From Bacillota bacterium (GTDB taxonomy: Bacteria; Bacillota; Bacilli; Bacillales; Cytobacillaceae): 29,431 nt of DNA. A program made the translations under genes and the position numbers. The stretch lies in contig JAEWIG010000152.1 of assembly GCA_023387295.1 (NCBI GenBank), forward strand, positions 1 through 29,431. Reading direction: 5' to 3'. Below, in pieces: positions 6,183-13,349 of this stretch. How positions within the stretch are numbered: the stretch's first letter is position 1; each line of letters opens with the position of its first letter. The notes under the pieces are model-generated. The model was given only the letters and a program-made list of their open reading frames with translations. It made no database searches and had not been told where the DNA came from.

Positions 6183-7188
6183 CTTTCTTTTCTCCCTTCA
6201 TTGTACGGTATGCAACAACACCGGCTGTTACAGCGCCAGCAATAGGTGCTAACATCGCACTTTGCATCATGCCTGTAAAGGAATCTAATTTATTCTCCAT
6301 TCCCACTTCCATTGTTGGACGTCCCGGCTTTTGATCCATCTTATTTTGTTTATCTTTTTTAATGGCCTCATTTATTTTTTCAAAAGGAACCTTTGAAACA
6401 TAAAAGGTAGCTGTTCCACCGTTTTCTTTATCACCATAAACATAGCCGCTAATTTCCTCTGCTCGTTCATATGCGTATCTTTTCATTTCTTCCTTTGTCC
6501 CGAACGTAATAGCATTCTTTGGACATGACGTAACACATGCTGGCTCCTTCCCTTGCTTTTGTAAATCAGCACAGAAATCGCACTTATACATGACTCCGCC
6601 CCCTGCTAAATCAGGCGCAACCTTTAAATAGAGTCCGACGCCAGCTTGACGCTGCGGAATATCCCATGGGCAGGCATCGCGACACTTTGCTCCCCCCATA
6701 CAGAAGCTATCATCAATTGATACTGCACCATTGCTATCTTTACTAATAGCACCGAATGGACATAGGTTCATACATGTCGGATTATCACAATGCATACAAC
6801 GACGGGGAACAAACACTTCTTCCATTTTTCCATCCTGCTCGATCTCAACCCGATCGATAAAAGTCCAATTATATGGAGTTAAACGATTAATCATATCCTT
6901 CTTATCTGACCAGTCCTCAAATTTCTTTCTTGGCCAATATGGTTGAATATCTTCTGGATTTGGATCAGGAAAGCGTGATTCATTTTTCAAACGACATGCT
7001 GACACACATAATGGCATTGCTTCATTTTTACAGCCGTCACATACCGTTAAATCAATGACAGTCCCTTTCTCTACTCCTACCTCTGTTTCTGCAGCTACTT
7101 TTTCAACACCTGAAAGAGCAACTGTCGTTAAAACACCAGCAGCTGTTGACCGCTTCAGAAAATCTCTTCTTGTTATGTCTCTACTCAC
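6172..7188 (-). CDS. Tat-exported 4Fe-4S ferredoxin-type electron transfer subunit (FdnH/NrfC/DmsB-like)
   Basis: Electron-transfer subunit of a membrane oxidoreductase. From GTG 7188 (338 residues) the N-terminus is a textbook twin-arginine signal, TRRDFLK at residues 6-12, then a hydrophobic stretch and AAA-like cleavage region. Four Cys groups follow: C50/53/61/65, C131/134/139/143 (CMHC...CP), C163/169/173 (CMGGAKCRDACP) and C203/206/218/222. The third group has Gly at position 166 where a fourth Cys is usual. A hydrophobic segment near residues 306-326 could anchor the C-terminus, as in FdnH. The chosen GTG puts the Tat signal at the N-terminus; the open frame extends upstream, but 45 extra residues would bury the signal. 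It is co-transcribed with the cytochrome b gene, without an alpha subunit nearby. Confidence 0.85.
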   Translation of the reverse strand: MSRDITRRDFLKRSTAAGVLTTVALSGVEKVAAETEVGVEKGTVIDLTVCDGCKNEAMPLCVSACRLKNESRFPDPNPEDIQPYWPRKKFEDWSDKKDMINRLTPYNWTFIDRVEIEQDGKMEEVFVPRRCMHCDNPTCMNLCPFGAISKDSNGAVSIDDSFCMGGAKCRDACPWDIPQRQAGVGLYLKVAPDLAGGGVMYKCDFCADLQKQGKEPACVTSCPKNAITFGTKEEMKRYAYERAEEISGYVYGDKENGGTATFYVSKVPFEKINEAIKKDKQNKMDQKPGRPTMEVGMENKLDSFTGMMQSAMLAPIAGAVTAGVVAYRTMKGEKKDEE

Positions 7189-7221
7189 TATACCCACCAC
7201 CGTATTTAATTTATAATACTC

Positions 7222-7241
7222 ATTATACCTGCGTGGGTATA
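7222..7241 (-). promoter_or_regulatory. Palindromic operator-like site overlapping the ferredoxin promoter -10
   Basis: TATACC-TGCGTG-GGTATA at 7224-7241 is a perfect 6-bp inverted repeat with a 6-base centre. On the minus strand its edge forms TATAAT (7227-7222), a candidate -10 about 35 bases before the GTG start, with no good -35. The ATACC...GGTAT layout resembles operators of the CsoR/CstR family of copper or persulfide sensors. The regulator's identity is inference. Confidence 0.4.
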
Positions 7242-7283
7242 TTTTCGAATGGATATTTGTGAATATTTTGTGTCTTTTTTGTA

Positions 7284-7330
7284 AAAAACCACTACTGCCT
7301 TTTCTCGATTTTCCAAAATACAAGTGGTTC
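7284..7330 (-). terminator. Possible second weak terminator upstream of the ferredoxin promoter
   Basis: AACCACT and AGTGGTT form 7-bp arms with a loop of about 28 bases; on the minus strand a T-run follows. It lies downstream of the main radical SAM terminator and could stop residual read-through into the ferredoxin operon. The long loop makes this doubtful. Confidence 0.35.
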
Positions 7331-7346
7331 TTTTACATTAAAAACT

Positions 7347-7378
7347 GCTCAATGAAATCGACGACGATTTTATTGAGC
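7347..7378. repeat. Hairpin related to the palindromic element (copy D)
   Basis: GCTCAATGAAATC and GATTTTATTGAGC flank GACGAC, giving a 13-bp stem with one G-T type mismatch. It shares the core CTCAATGAA-TC-GACGACGATTT with copies A and C, so it looks like a rearranged or solo end of the same element. It lies just past the radical SAM terminator. Confidence 0.55.
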
Positions 7379-7388
7379 ATAGAAAAAA

Positions 7389-7412
7389 GCCCTCCTATTT
7401 TTAGGAAGGGCT
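7389..7412 (-). terminator. Intrinsic terminator after the radical SAM gene
   Basis: On the minus strand TAGCCCTTCCT pairs with AGGAGGGCT around AAAAAT, followed by TTTTTT. It lies about 32 bases past the stop and separates this gene from the ferredoxin operon downstream. Confidence 0.85.
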
Positions 7413-7443
7413 AGTGAAAACGATATTGCAGCTGTTCAATTAT

Positions 7444-8610
7444 CTATGCATTAACTGGTGCATTCTTTTTATTACGTAAAGCCATTGGAATGTAGACACA
7501 GAATGGTTCGCTCTCTAAATAATCTCCTGTAACAGCATAGGTTCTTGAGCGTGAACCACCACAAACGAAGCGATACTCACAAACACCGCATTTTCCTTTA
7601 TATAAATCTGGATTACGGATTTCTTTAAGCACCGTCGACTCACGGTATATTTCCTTTAACGGAGTTTCTCTGACATTTCCGACCTTTATTGGGAGTAAGC
7701 CGCTTGGGAGAACGTCTCCTGTATGAGAAATGAAAATAAATCCGTTTCCATCATTCACACCTTTAGGCGCACGCTTTAAGCCATCAATGATGGAATCTTG
7801 GTCAAACGTAATCGTATCTTCATAGCGAATGGTATCCTTATCAAGCTTGTTCTCTCTTACTTTTTCTTGAAGAACAACTCTTCGATAATGTTGAGCAGCG
7901 GTTGTTTTAATATCATATGGTGCTGTTTTCCCAAGCTCATACAACCATCTAAACACTTTTTCATGCTCAGCTGGCGTTAAGCAAGCGTCTAGCTGTCCTC
8001 TACCTGTTGGTACGAGTAAAAAGATGTACCACATGACGGCCTTTAAATCTTTCACTAGCTCAGCCATTTGCTCAAGCGAATCGTAATTGTATTTTGAAAT
8101 AACCGTATTGATTTGTAATGGCATTTCCAGCTCATTTAAGTATTTGATTTTCTCAAGGGTTAAGTCGAATGAGCCTGGTGTCCCTCTAAAGTGATCATGA
8201 ATTGCTGGTGTCGGGCCATCAAGACTGAATCCCCATCTAGATAAGCCAACATCTTTCGCTTGCTTCATTCTTTCTTTCGTGACATTGTCTGTTGCACTAG
8301 GTGTCATTGAAACACGCATGCCTTTTTTTACCGCATAATCTGCCAGTTCAAAAAGATCCTCACGCATCATACAGTCTCCACCAGTAAAGACAAGCATCGG
8401 GTTATTCATTTCATAAATTTGGTCAATTAATTTAAAGCCTTCTTCATTGCTTAACTCATTTGGATCAGGCTTCGGTTGAGCATCAGCTCGACAGTGAATA
8501 CATTTTAGCTGACAAGCCCTCGTTACTTCCCATATAACAATGTATGGGTTTTCATTATAATCTATCATAGCTCCATGACTATGTGGGTGACCCTTACCGT
8601 GCATTTTCAT
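7444..8610 (-). CDS. Radical SAM/SPASM protein (NirJ/AhbD-like; probably the BA_1875 subfamily)
   Basis: A radical S-adenosylmethionine enzyme. In the 388-residue product from ATG 8610 the SAM-cluster motif is C33-x3-C37-x2-C40 (VTRACQLKCIHC), followed by a FTGGD glycine motif. A C-terminal SPASM/Twitch-type Cys set (CGVCEYRFVC and a distal C after EPF) should carry auxiliary clusters. The closest look-alikes I recall are haem-d1/haem pathway enzymes (NirJ, AhbC/D) and the TIGR04053 (BA_1875) group; no substrate is known to me. The N-terminus is His-rich (MHGKGHPHSHG) and may bind metal. AGGGG lies 7 bases before ATG 8610; TTG 8616 and GTG 8613 are too close. It is a single-gene unit with its own terminator. 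No precursor peptide gene was seen next to it. Confidence 0.82.
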   Translation of the reverse strand: MKMHGKGHPHSHGAMIDYNENPYIVIWEVTRACQLKCIHCRADAQPKPDPNELSNEEGFKLIDQIYEMNNPMLVFTGGDCMMREDLFELADYAVKKGMRVSMTPSATDNVTKERMKQAKDVGLSRWGFSLDGPTPAIHDHFRGTPGSFDLTLEKIKYLNELEMPLQINTVISKYNYDSLEQMAELVKDLKAVMWYIFLLVPTGRGQLDACLTPAEHEKVFRWLYELGKTAPYDIKTTAAQHYRRVVLQEKVRENKLDKDTIRYEDTITFDQDSIIDGLKRAPKGVNDGNGFIFISHTGDVLPSGLLPIKVGNVRETPLKEIYRESTVLKEIRNPDLYKGKCGVCEYRFVCGGSRSRTYAVTGDYLESEPFCVYIPMALRNKKNAPVNA

Positions 8611-8737
8611 CACCAATCCCCTATTTTTTTATACTACTTGTATTATAGAATTGATCAATCCAAATGCCTGTGAAAATTGTTACAATCTTCCTACAAAAAA
8701 AAACAGATGGCGTGGTGGCTACATAACGAGAAAAAAA

Positions 8738-8772
8738 GACCACTGCCAACATAAACAAATAGGCTAGTGGTC
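8738..8772 (-). terminator. Intrinsic terminator after pepA
   Basis: GACCACT (8738-8744) pairs with AGTGGTC (8766-8772), extended by GCC/GGCT pairing; on the minus strand a run of seven T follows. Confidence 0.85.
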
Positions 8773-8783
8773 TCAATCATTAA

Positions 8784-10283
8784 TTATTTTTCAAATCTTT
8801 CAACTAATAAAGCAAGCGTACGCACCATGACGCCTGTTGCCCCAGAAGGTCCTAGCTCATGCTCTTTATTAGTTGTTGCCGTTCCTGCAATATCTAAATG
8901 AACCCAAGGTGTGTCTTCTGCAAATTCACCCACAAAAGCACCACCCATAATAGCATGGCCTTCACGACCCGGTGAATTATTTAAATCAGCAATTTTACTG
9001 CTTCTCACTCTTTGTTTATCTTTTTCAAATAACGGTAAACGCCAAATTGGTTCTCCTGCTTCATAGGATGCTTCAAGTACTTGCTCCCATAATGCTTCAT
9101 TATTTGTTAACGCCCCCGTCGTATCGTTTCCAAGTGCAACGATAACGCCACCCGTTAATGTTGCTACATCAACAAGATAATTCGCTCCGTGCTGCTTCGC
9201 ATAGGTAACAGCATCTGCCAGAACGAGGCGCCCTTCTGCATCCGTATTTAATACTTCGATTGTTTTACCGCTCATAGATGTGATCACATCATCAGGCTTA
9301 AAGGCATGACCGCTTACCATATTATCTGTAGATGGAATAACGGCTACGACATTTTGCTCAGGTTTTAGCTCACCGATGATTTCCATTGCACCGAGAACAG
9401 CGGCTGCTCCACCCATATCTGTTTTCATCCCAACAATGCCGTCCTTCGGCTTAATGGAATAACCACCCGTATCAAAGGTAATTCCTTTTCCAACTAGACC
9501 AATAACATCTGTCCAATCTTCTTTTCCCTGATACTTAAGAACAATCATTTTTGGCGGTTCAGTCGAGCCTTGGTTAACAGCAAGAAGAGCACCCATGCCA
9601 AGCTTTAACATGTCTTCCTTCTCAAGAATTTCTACTTCAAACTCATATTTAGCTGCTAGCTCCTTCGCATAGTTAGCCATATCTGTCGCTGTCAGCATAT
9701 TACCTGGTAAATTCACTAATGTACGAGCAGAATTCGTGCCTTTTCCATGAGCATAGCCAACTGTTAATGAAGCTTGCACCTCAACTTTATCAACTGCTTC
9801 ACAATAAACAACTAAGCTTTCAATCTTTTTCTCTGGTTCATTTCCTTTTTGTTTATAGCCATCAAAGCGATATGTTGCTAATGTGAGCGCCTCACTAGCT
9901 GCATGTGCAGCATCAAATGCATCTACATTTTCATTAATAAAAGAATCTAAATATATCGCTGCTTCTTGAAGTTTTACTGCATCTACAGCTTTAAAGGTTT
10001 TTCCTAACGCTTCACGTAAGCCTTCAAAGGAGTACTCTTTTTCCTTCCCTAATCCAACAACGAATAATCTTTTGGCAGCAATTTTTCCAAATGTATGTAC
10101 TTTTGAAACCGTATTTTTCTTTGCTGAAAGATCTCCGCTTTTTACTAGCTCTGATAAATGTCCTTCAAATTGCTTATCAAGCTCTGCTAGAGGTCCTCCG
10201 AATTTCTCCGGCTTCTCAAAAATCCCTATAATTAAACACTCATGCTCTGTTTCATAGCTCCATTCACTTTTCACTGAAAACAT
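8784..10283 (-). CDS. pepA: Leucyl aminopeptidase, M17 family
   Basis: A cytosolic two-metal aminopeptidase that removes N-terminal residues, preferably Leu, in peptide turnover. The 499-residue product has an N-terminal regulatory domain and a C-terminal catalytic half with the metal/catalytic blocks VGKGITFDTGGYSIKP, KTDMGGAAAVLGAM and the M17 signature NTDAEGRLVLADA. Length matches B. subtilis PepA/YuiE (500). GGAGG lies about 8 bases before ATG 10283. It is monocistronic, divergent from yuiD, as in the conserved Bacillus order. Confidence 0.95.
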   Translation of the reverse strand: MFSVKSEWSYETEHECLIIGIFEKPEKFGGPLAELDKQFEGHLSELVKSGDLSAKKNTVSKVHTFGKIAAKRLFVVGLGKEKEYSFEGLREALGKTFKAVDAVKLQEAAIYLDSFINENVDAFDAAHAASEALTLATYRFDGYKQKGNEPEKKIESLVVYCEAVDKVEVQASLTVGYAHGKGTNSARTLVNLPGNMLTATDMANYAKELAAKYEFEVEILEKEDMLKLGMGALLAVNQGSTEPPKMIVLKYQGKEDWTDVIGLVGKGITFDTGGYSIKPKDGIVGMKTDMGGAAAVLGAMEIIGELKPEQNVVAVIPSTDNMVSGHAFKPDDVITSMSGKTIEVLNTDAEGRLVLADAVTYAKQHGANYLVDVATLTGGVIVALGNDTTGALTNNEALWEQVLEASYEAGEPIWRLPLFEKDKQRVRSSKIADLNNSPGREGHAIMGGAFVGEFAEDTPWVHLDIAGTATTNKEHELGPSGATGVMVRTLALLVERFEK

Positions 10284-10549
10284 GACTACACCTCCAAATC
10301 AATTTACAATTATTATATCGAAAACTACCTAATATTTCGACTCTCTAAGCTTTTTAGATGAAATAATATTTTATGAATTATCTTCTAAATATTAAATAGA
10401 ATAAGGCAAAAATCATTGCACTATTACTAATTTATTATTATCATCTTAACAAATGGCTTTTTAGGATTATTTTAACACGCTGAAAATATTACATTGTCCT
10501 ACTTCGTACATCCGTGCGTTCTACATTGACTTAAAAAGGTGGTTAATAT

Positions 10550-11029
10550 ATGGAATTATTAATGAACTTCCCTCTATGGTCTGCGATCGCAGCCATCCTT
10601 TTTGCCCAATTTGTCAAAGTACCGATACATTTTATTGCAACCAAAAAATTAAATTGGTCATTATTAACAAGTACCGGAGGAATGCCAAGCTCTCATTCAG
10701 CTGCAGTTACTGCCCTTTCAACTGGTGTTGCTTTAGAAACGGGTTTCGATTCTCCTATATTTGCTGTTTCTGCTGTTTTCGCTATCGTTACAATGTTTGA
10801 CGCAACCGGAGTTCGTAGGCAAGCAGGTGAACAAGCAATTGTCCTTAATCAACTTGTTTCTGACTTTAATCGAATCATCGAGGAAGCAAAGGTTTGGCAG
10901 AAAAAAGAAGGACATGAAAAAAGAAAAGAACTGAAGGAATTACTCGGACATAAACCGATTGAGGTATTCTTCGGTGGATTAACAGGAATTGTCTTAACGC
11001 TTACTCTTCATTACTTCCTATCAAAATAA
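10550..11029 (+). CDS. yuiD: YuiD, divergent PAP2-family membrane protein (DUF212)
   Basis: A 159-residue membrane protein of the divergent PAP2/acid phosphatase group. It keeps the phosphatase-like STGGMPSSHSA motif, a conserved FDATGVRRQAGEQA block and about four hydrophobic segments, with a last helix at the C-terminus. The length equals that of B. subtilis YuiD. A lipid- or polyprenyl-phosphate substrate is plausible from the motif but unproved. AAAGGTGG precedes ATG 10550. The next gene, the BtuF-like protein, starts 49 bases after its stop and is likely co-transcribed. Confidence 0.85.
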   Translation: MELLMNFPLWSAIAAILFAQFVKVPIHFIATKKLNWSLLTSTGGMPSSHSAAVTALSTGVALETGFDSPIFAVSAVFAIVTMFDATGVRRQAGEQAIVLNQLVSDFNRIIEEAKVWQKKEGHEKRKELKELLGHKPIEVFFGGLTGIVLTLTLHYFLSK

Positions 11030-11078
11030 AGTGGACCTCCCATGATCGGAGGCCTACATAAAGGAGAGATATTCATTC

Positions 11079-11867
11079 ATGAGAGTCGTTTCATTATGCC
11101 CAAGCAATACAGAAATGGTTGAATATATCGGAATGACTGATTTGCTTGTTGGTGTTGATGATTACTCTGACTGGCCAAAGCAAATCACAGACCTCCCCCG
11201 TCTTGGACCTGATTTATCGATTAACTTAGACGAGGTGGAAAAATTAGCCCCAGATTTAGCGATTGCTTCATTAAGTGTTCCTGGAATGGAAAAAAATATT
11301 GAAGAGTTAAAAAAGCGAAACATCCCCCATATTGTCCTAAATCCACAAAGTCTAACAGATATTGAGCATGATTTAATCATTACCGCAAGGGCTTTAGGTA
11401 ACGAAGCAAAAGGACAACTAGCGGCAACTGCTTTCCGAGCGAAAATAGAAGGGCTAAAGCAAATCTCTTCTCAAATAGAAAAGAAGCCATCCCTTTATTG
11501 GGAATGGTGGCCGAAGCCCGTTTTCACTCCTGGAAAAATAAACTGGCTTACAGAAATAAGCATGCTCGCAGGCGCCGAGAATATCTTTAAAGATGTCGAT
11601 CTCGCAAGTGTTCAAACCGATTGGGACGATGTGTTTCAAAGAAATCCCGATTTCATTTGTCTTGCTTGGGTCGGTGTGAGAAAAGAGAAAGTCAATTCTG
11701 AAGTTGTTTTAAAACGCCCTAATTGGGTGCAGATGGATGCGGTGAAAAAAAAGCACATTTTCGTATTAGAAGAAGAACTTTATTGCAGACCATCCCCTCG
11801 TTTGCTTGAAGGAGCTATCCGATTGGCAAAAATGATTCATCCTGATGCATTCTCTTCGATAAAGTGA
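11079..11867 (+). CDS. BtuF/TroA-fold cobalamin-binding-like protein without signal peptide
   Basis: The 262-residue product has the bi-lobed periplasmic-binding fold of class III (BtuF/FhuD type): MRVVSLCPSNTEMVEYIG, the GVDDYSDWP block, LAPDLAI, the long linking helix and a second lobe with PKPVFTPGKINWL and SPRLLEGAIRLA. BtuF proteins are normally exported lipoproteins; this one begins directly at beta-1 and shows neither signal peptide nor lipobox, so it is probably cytosolic. No BtuC/BtuD transporter genes are near. It may bind a corrinoid or other ligand inside the cell; the actual ligand is unknown. AAGGAGAG lies 8 bases before ATG 11079. It probably forms an operon with yuiD. Confidence 0.8.
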   Translation: MRVVSLCPSNTEMVEYIGMTDLLVGVDDYSDWPKQITDLPRLGPDLSINLDEVEKLAPDLAIASLSVPGMEKNIEELKKRNIPHIVLNPQSLTDIEHDLIITARALGNEAKGQLAATAFRAKIEGLKQISSQIEKKPSLYWEWWPKPVFTPGKINWLTEISMLAGAENIFKDVDLASVQTDWDDVFQRNPDFICLAWVGVRKEKVNSEVVLKRPNWVQMDAVKKKHIFVLEEELYCRPSPRLLEGAIRLAKMIHPDAFSSIK

Positions 11868-11894
11868 ACTTCAATCATAAAACGCTATAAACAT

Positions 11895-11940
11895 AAAAAA
11901 GCAGGTAAATCCAATATTTTCTGGACTTTCCTGCTTTTTT
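11895..11940. terminator. Bidirectional terminator between the BtuF-like gene and yuiC
   Basis: AAAAAAGCAGG (11895-11905) pairs with CCTGCTTTTTT (11930-11940), with TCCA/TGGA pairing inside. T-runs on both strands fit the convergent gene pair. Confidence 0.88.
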
Positions 11941-11958
11941 AATTACGATAATCATAGC

Positions 11959-12684
11959 TTATTTACGTTCTGACTTAATATACTGCTGGCGAAATACCTG
12001 CATGGATTCATTTTCATTTAATGCGAGAAGTTCTTCTTCAGTAAGTCTACCGTTACCCATCTCAATGACATAAACATCAACCGTCTTTTTACCCCATTGA
12101 CTATATACATCTGCAACAGTTTCATAATAAAGATCTACTTTATGTCCTTTAATTGCTCCACCTTTATCAGCGACTACTCCATAACCATAACCAGGAATAA
12201 AGAGTATTGTCCCAATTGGAAAAACATTTAAATCTGCTGCTACTGTAGAATATAAATCTCTTTTCACTTTCACACCTGAATATGTAATACCGAACCCAGG
12301 GTGTCCAGGATTTTTTCCTGTTGATTCATAAAAAGCGGTATAACCAGTAGCTACAACTTTTTTAACTGGATATTGCGACCAATCAATCGCATCTTCTAAC
12401 GTTAGTGGTTGTCCCGTCACGGCCTCACTCGAAGAAATCTCCAAGTCTAAATTTGTAATTCGTTTTAAAAATTTAAATGCTACTTCAACAGTTTTAAATT
12501 TATGATTAAAATCATCATCGGTGGATTCTTCACTACTCCATAAATCCGTTTTGTTAAAATAATTAACAATTGATTTGGCTTCAACACCAGAAATAGACTG
12601 AAAGGTTGTTAACAACGCAACGGAAAATAGAACTGACATTATTATGCGCCTTGTCCATTTTTCTATTCTTTTCATTTTTTCCAT
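11959..12684 (-). CDS. yuiC: YuiC, exported 3D-domain muralytic protein
   Basis: An exported cell-wall protein with the 3D (three-Asp) double-psi beta-barrel domain shared with MltA-type lytic transglycosylases and Rpf/Sps proteins; B. subtilis YuiC was shown to have peptidoglycan-cleaving activity. The 241-residue product has a basic start and hydrophobic helix at about residues 12-36 (signal peptide or anchor), a spacer, then the 3D domain from about 110 (VATGYTAFYESTG) with Asp residues in ADLNVFPIG, VVADKGGAIKG and HKVDLYYE. ATG 12684 follows GGGAGG with a 6-base gap; an ATG at 12708 lies upstream of that site and is rejected. It is downstream of yuiB but separated from it by a terminator. 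Confidence 0.88.
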   Translation of the reverse strand: MEKMKRIEKWTRRIIMSVLFSVALLTTFQSISGVEAKSIVNYFNKTDLWSSEESTDDDFNHKFKTVEVAFKFLKRITNLDLEISSSEAVTGQPLTLEDAIDWSQYPVKKVVATGYTAFYESTGKNPGHPGFGITYSGVKVKRDLYSTVAADLNVFPIGTILFIPGYGYGVVADKGGAIKGHKVDLYYETVADVYSQWGKKTVDVYVIEMGNGRLTEEELLALNENESMQVFRQQYIKSERK

Positions 12685-12808
12685 TTCACTCCTCCCAAGA
12701 ATATTCATTTCCCAATATTCATGGAAATATTCAAGCTTGAAGTGAAATTTTTAGAAAAATTCGGTTTAATCACCAAATTAATACAATATTTATCATTTCC
12801 ATTTAGAA

Positions 12809-12842
12809 AAAAACTCCCTGCTATTAAGAGCAGAGAGCTTTT
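12809..12842 (-). terminator. Intrinsic terminator after yuiB
   Basis: On the minus strand AGCTCTCTGCT pairs with AGCAGGGAGT around CTTAAT, followed by a run of T. It starts within a few bases of the yuiB stop and separates yuiB from yuiC. Confidence 0.82.
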
Positions 12843-12844
12843 TT

Positions 12845-13168
12845 TCAAAACATTTGATAACCTTTTTTACGAAGCAGTTTAATCGTAATACCGGCCCCAA
12901 TTGCACCAGCCAATCCACTACTTAAGATGAGGATATCCGCTGTTGCGAGTTGTGATAATTCAGAGCCTAAACTTGAAAATGCTTCTTTTCCATTTGTAAA
13001 ATATTCGATAAACCGTACTTTATCAATAATCAAAATAGCAATAATTGGATAGATAATAGCCATAATCCAAGACATTCTTAATAACATATTTAATATGAAG
13101 CCTATTCCAAAAAATAAAACAAAGAAAAGCAACATGGAAATAGGTAAAATAAAAATGGTCATCTGCAT
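12845..13168 (-). CDS. yuiB: YuiB, small membrane protein of unknown function
   Basis: A 107-residue protein with three predicted membrane segments: about residues 3-28, 31-48 and 78-97. It matches in size and position the yuiB gene next to yuiC in B. subtilis, whose function I do not know. No enzymatic motif is visible; a short basic tail (KLLRKKGYQMF) should face the cytoplasm. GGGAGG lies about 10 bases before ATG 13168; a second ATG nearer to that site is in another frame and opens no conserved protein. The small yuiA gene that precedes yuiB in B. subtilis is absent here. Confidence 0.75.
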   Translation of the reverse strand: MQMTIFILPISMLLFFVLFFGIGFILNMLLRMSWIMAIIYPIIAILIIDKVRFIEYFTNGKEAFSSLGSELSQLATADILILSSGLAGAIGAGITIKLLRKKGYQMF

Positions 13169-13303
13169 TTGTCATTGTCCTCCCTTAACCCATCAATATT
13201 TAGTGTACTGAATGGATATTAGTGAGTCAACAAAGAAATACCATGATTTACTAATCAACCCCGTTCAAGATCCTTTGGAGGAGTCTCATGTCTTACTCAA
13301 AAA

Positions 13304-13337
13304 AAAGATCGAAAGCGAATTCACACTCTCGATCTTT
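13304..13337 (-). terminator. Intrinsic terminator after yumB
   Basis: AAAGATCGA (13304-13312) pairs with TCGATCTTT (13329-13337); on the minus strand eight T follow. It sits 13 bases past the yumB stop. Confidence 0.87.
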
Positions 13338-13349
13338 AGAATCTATTTA

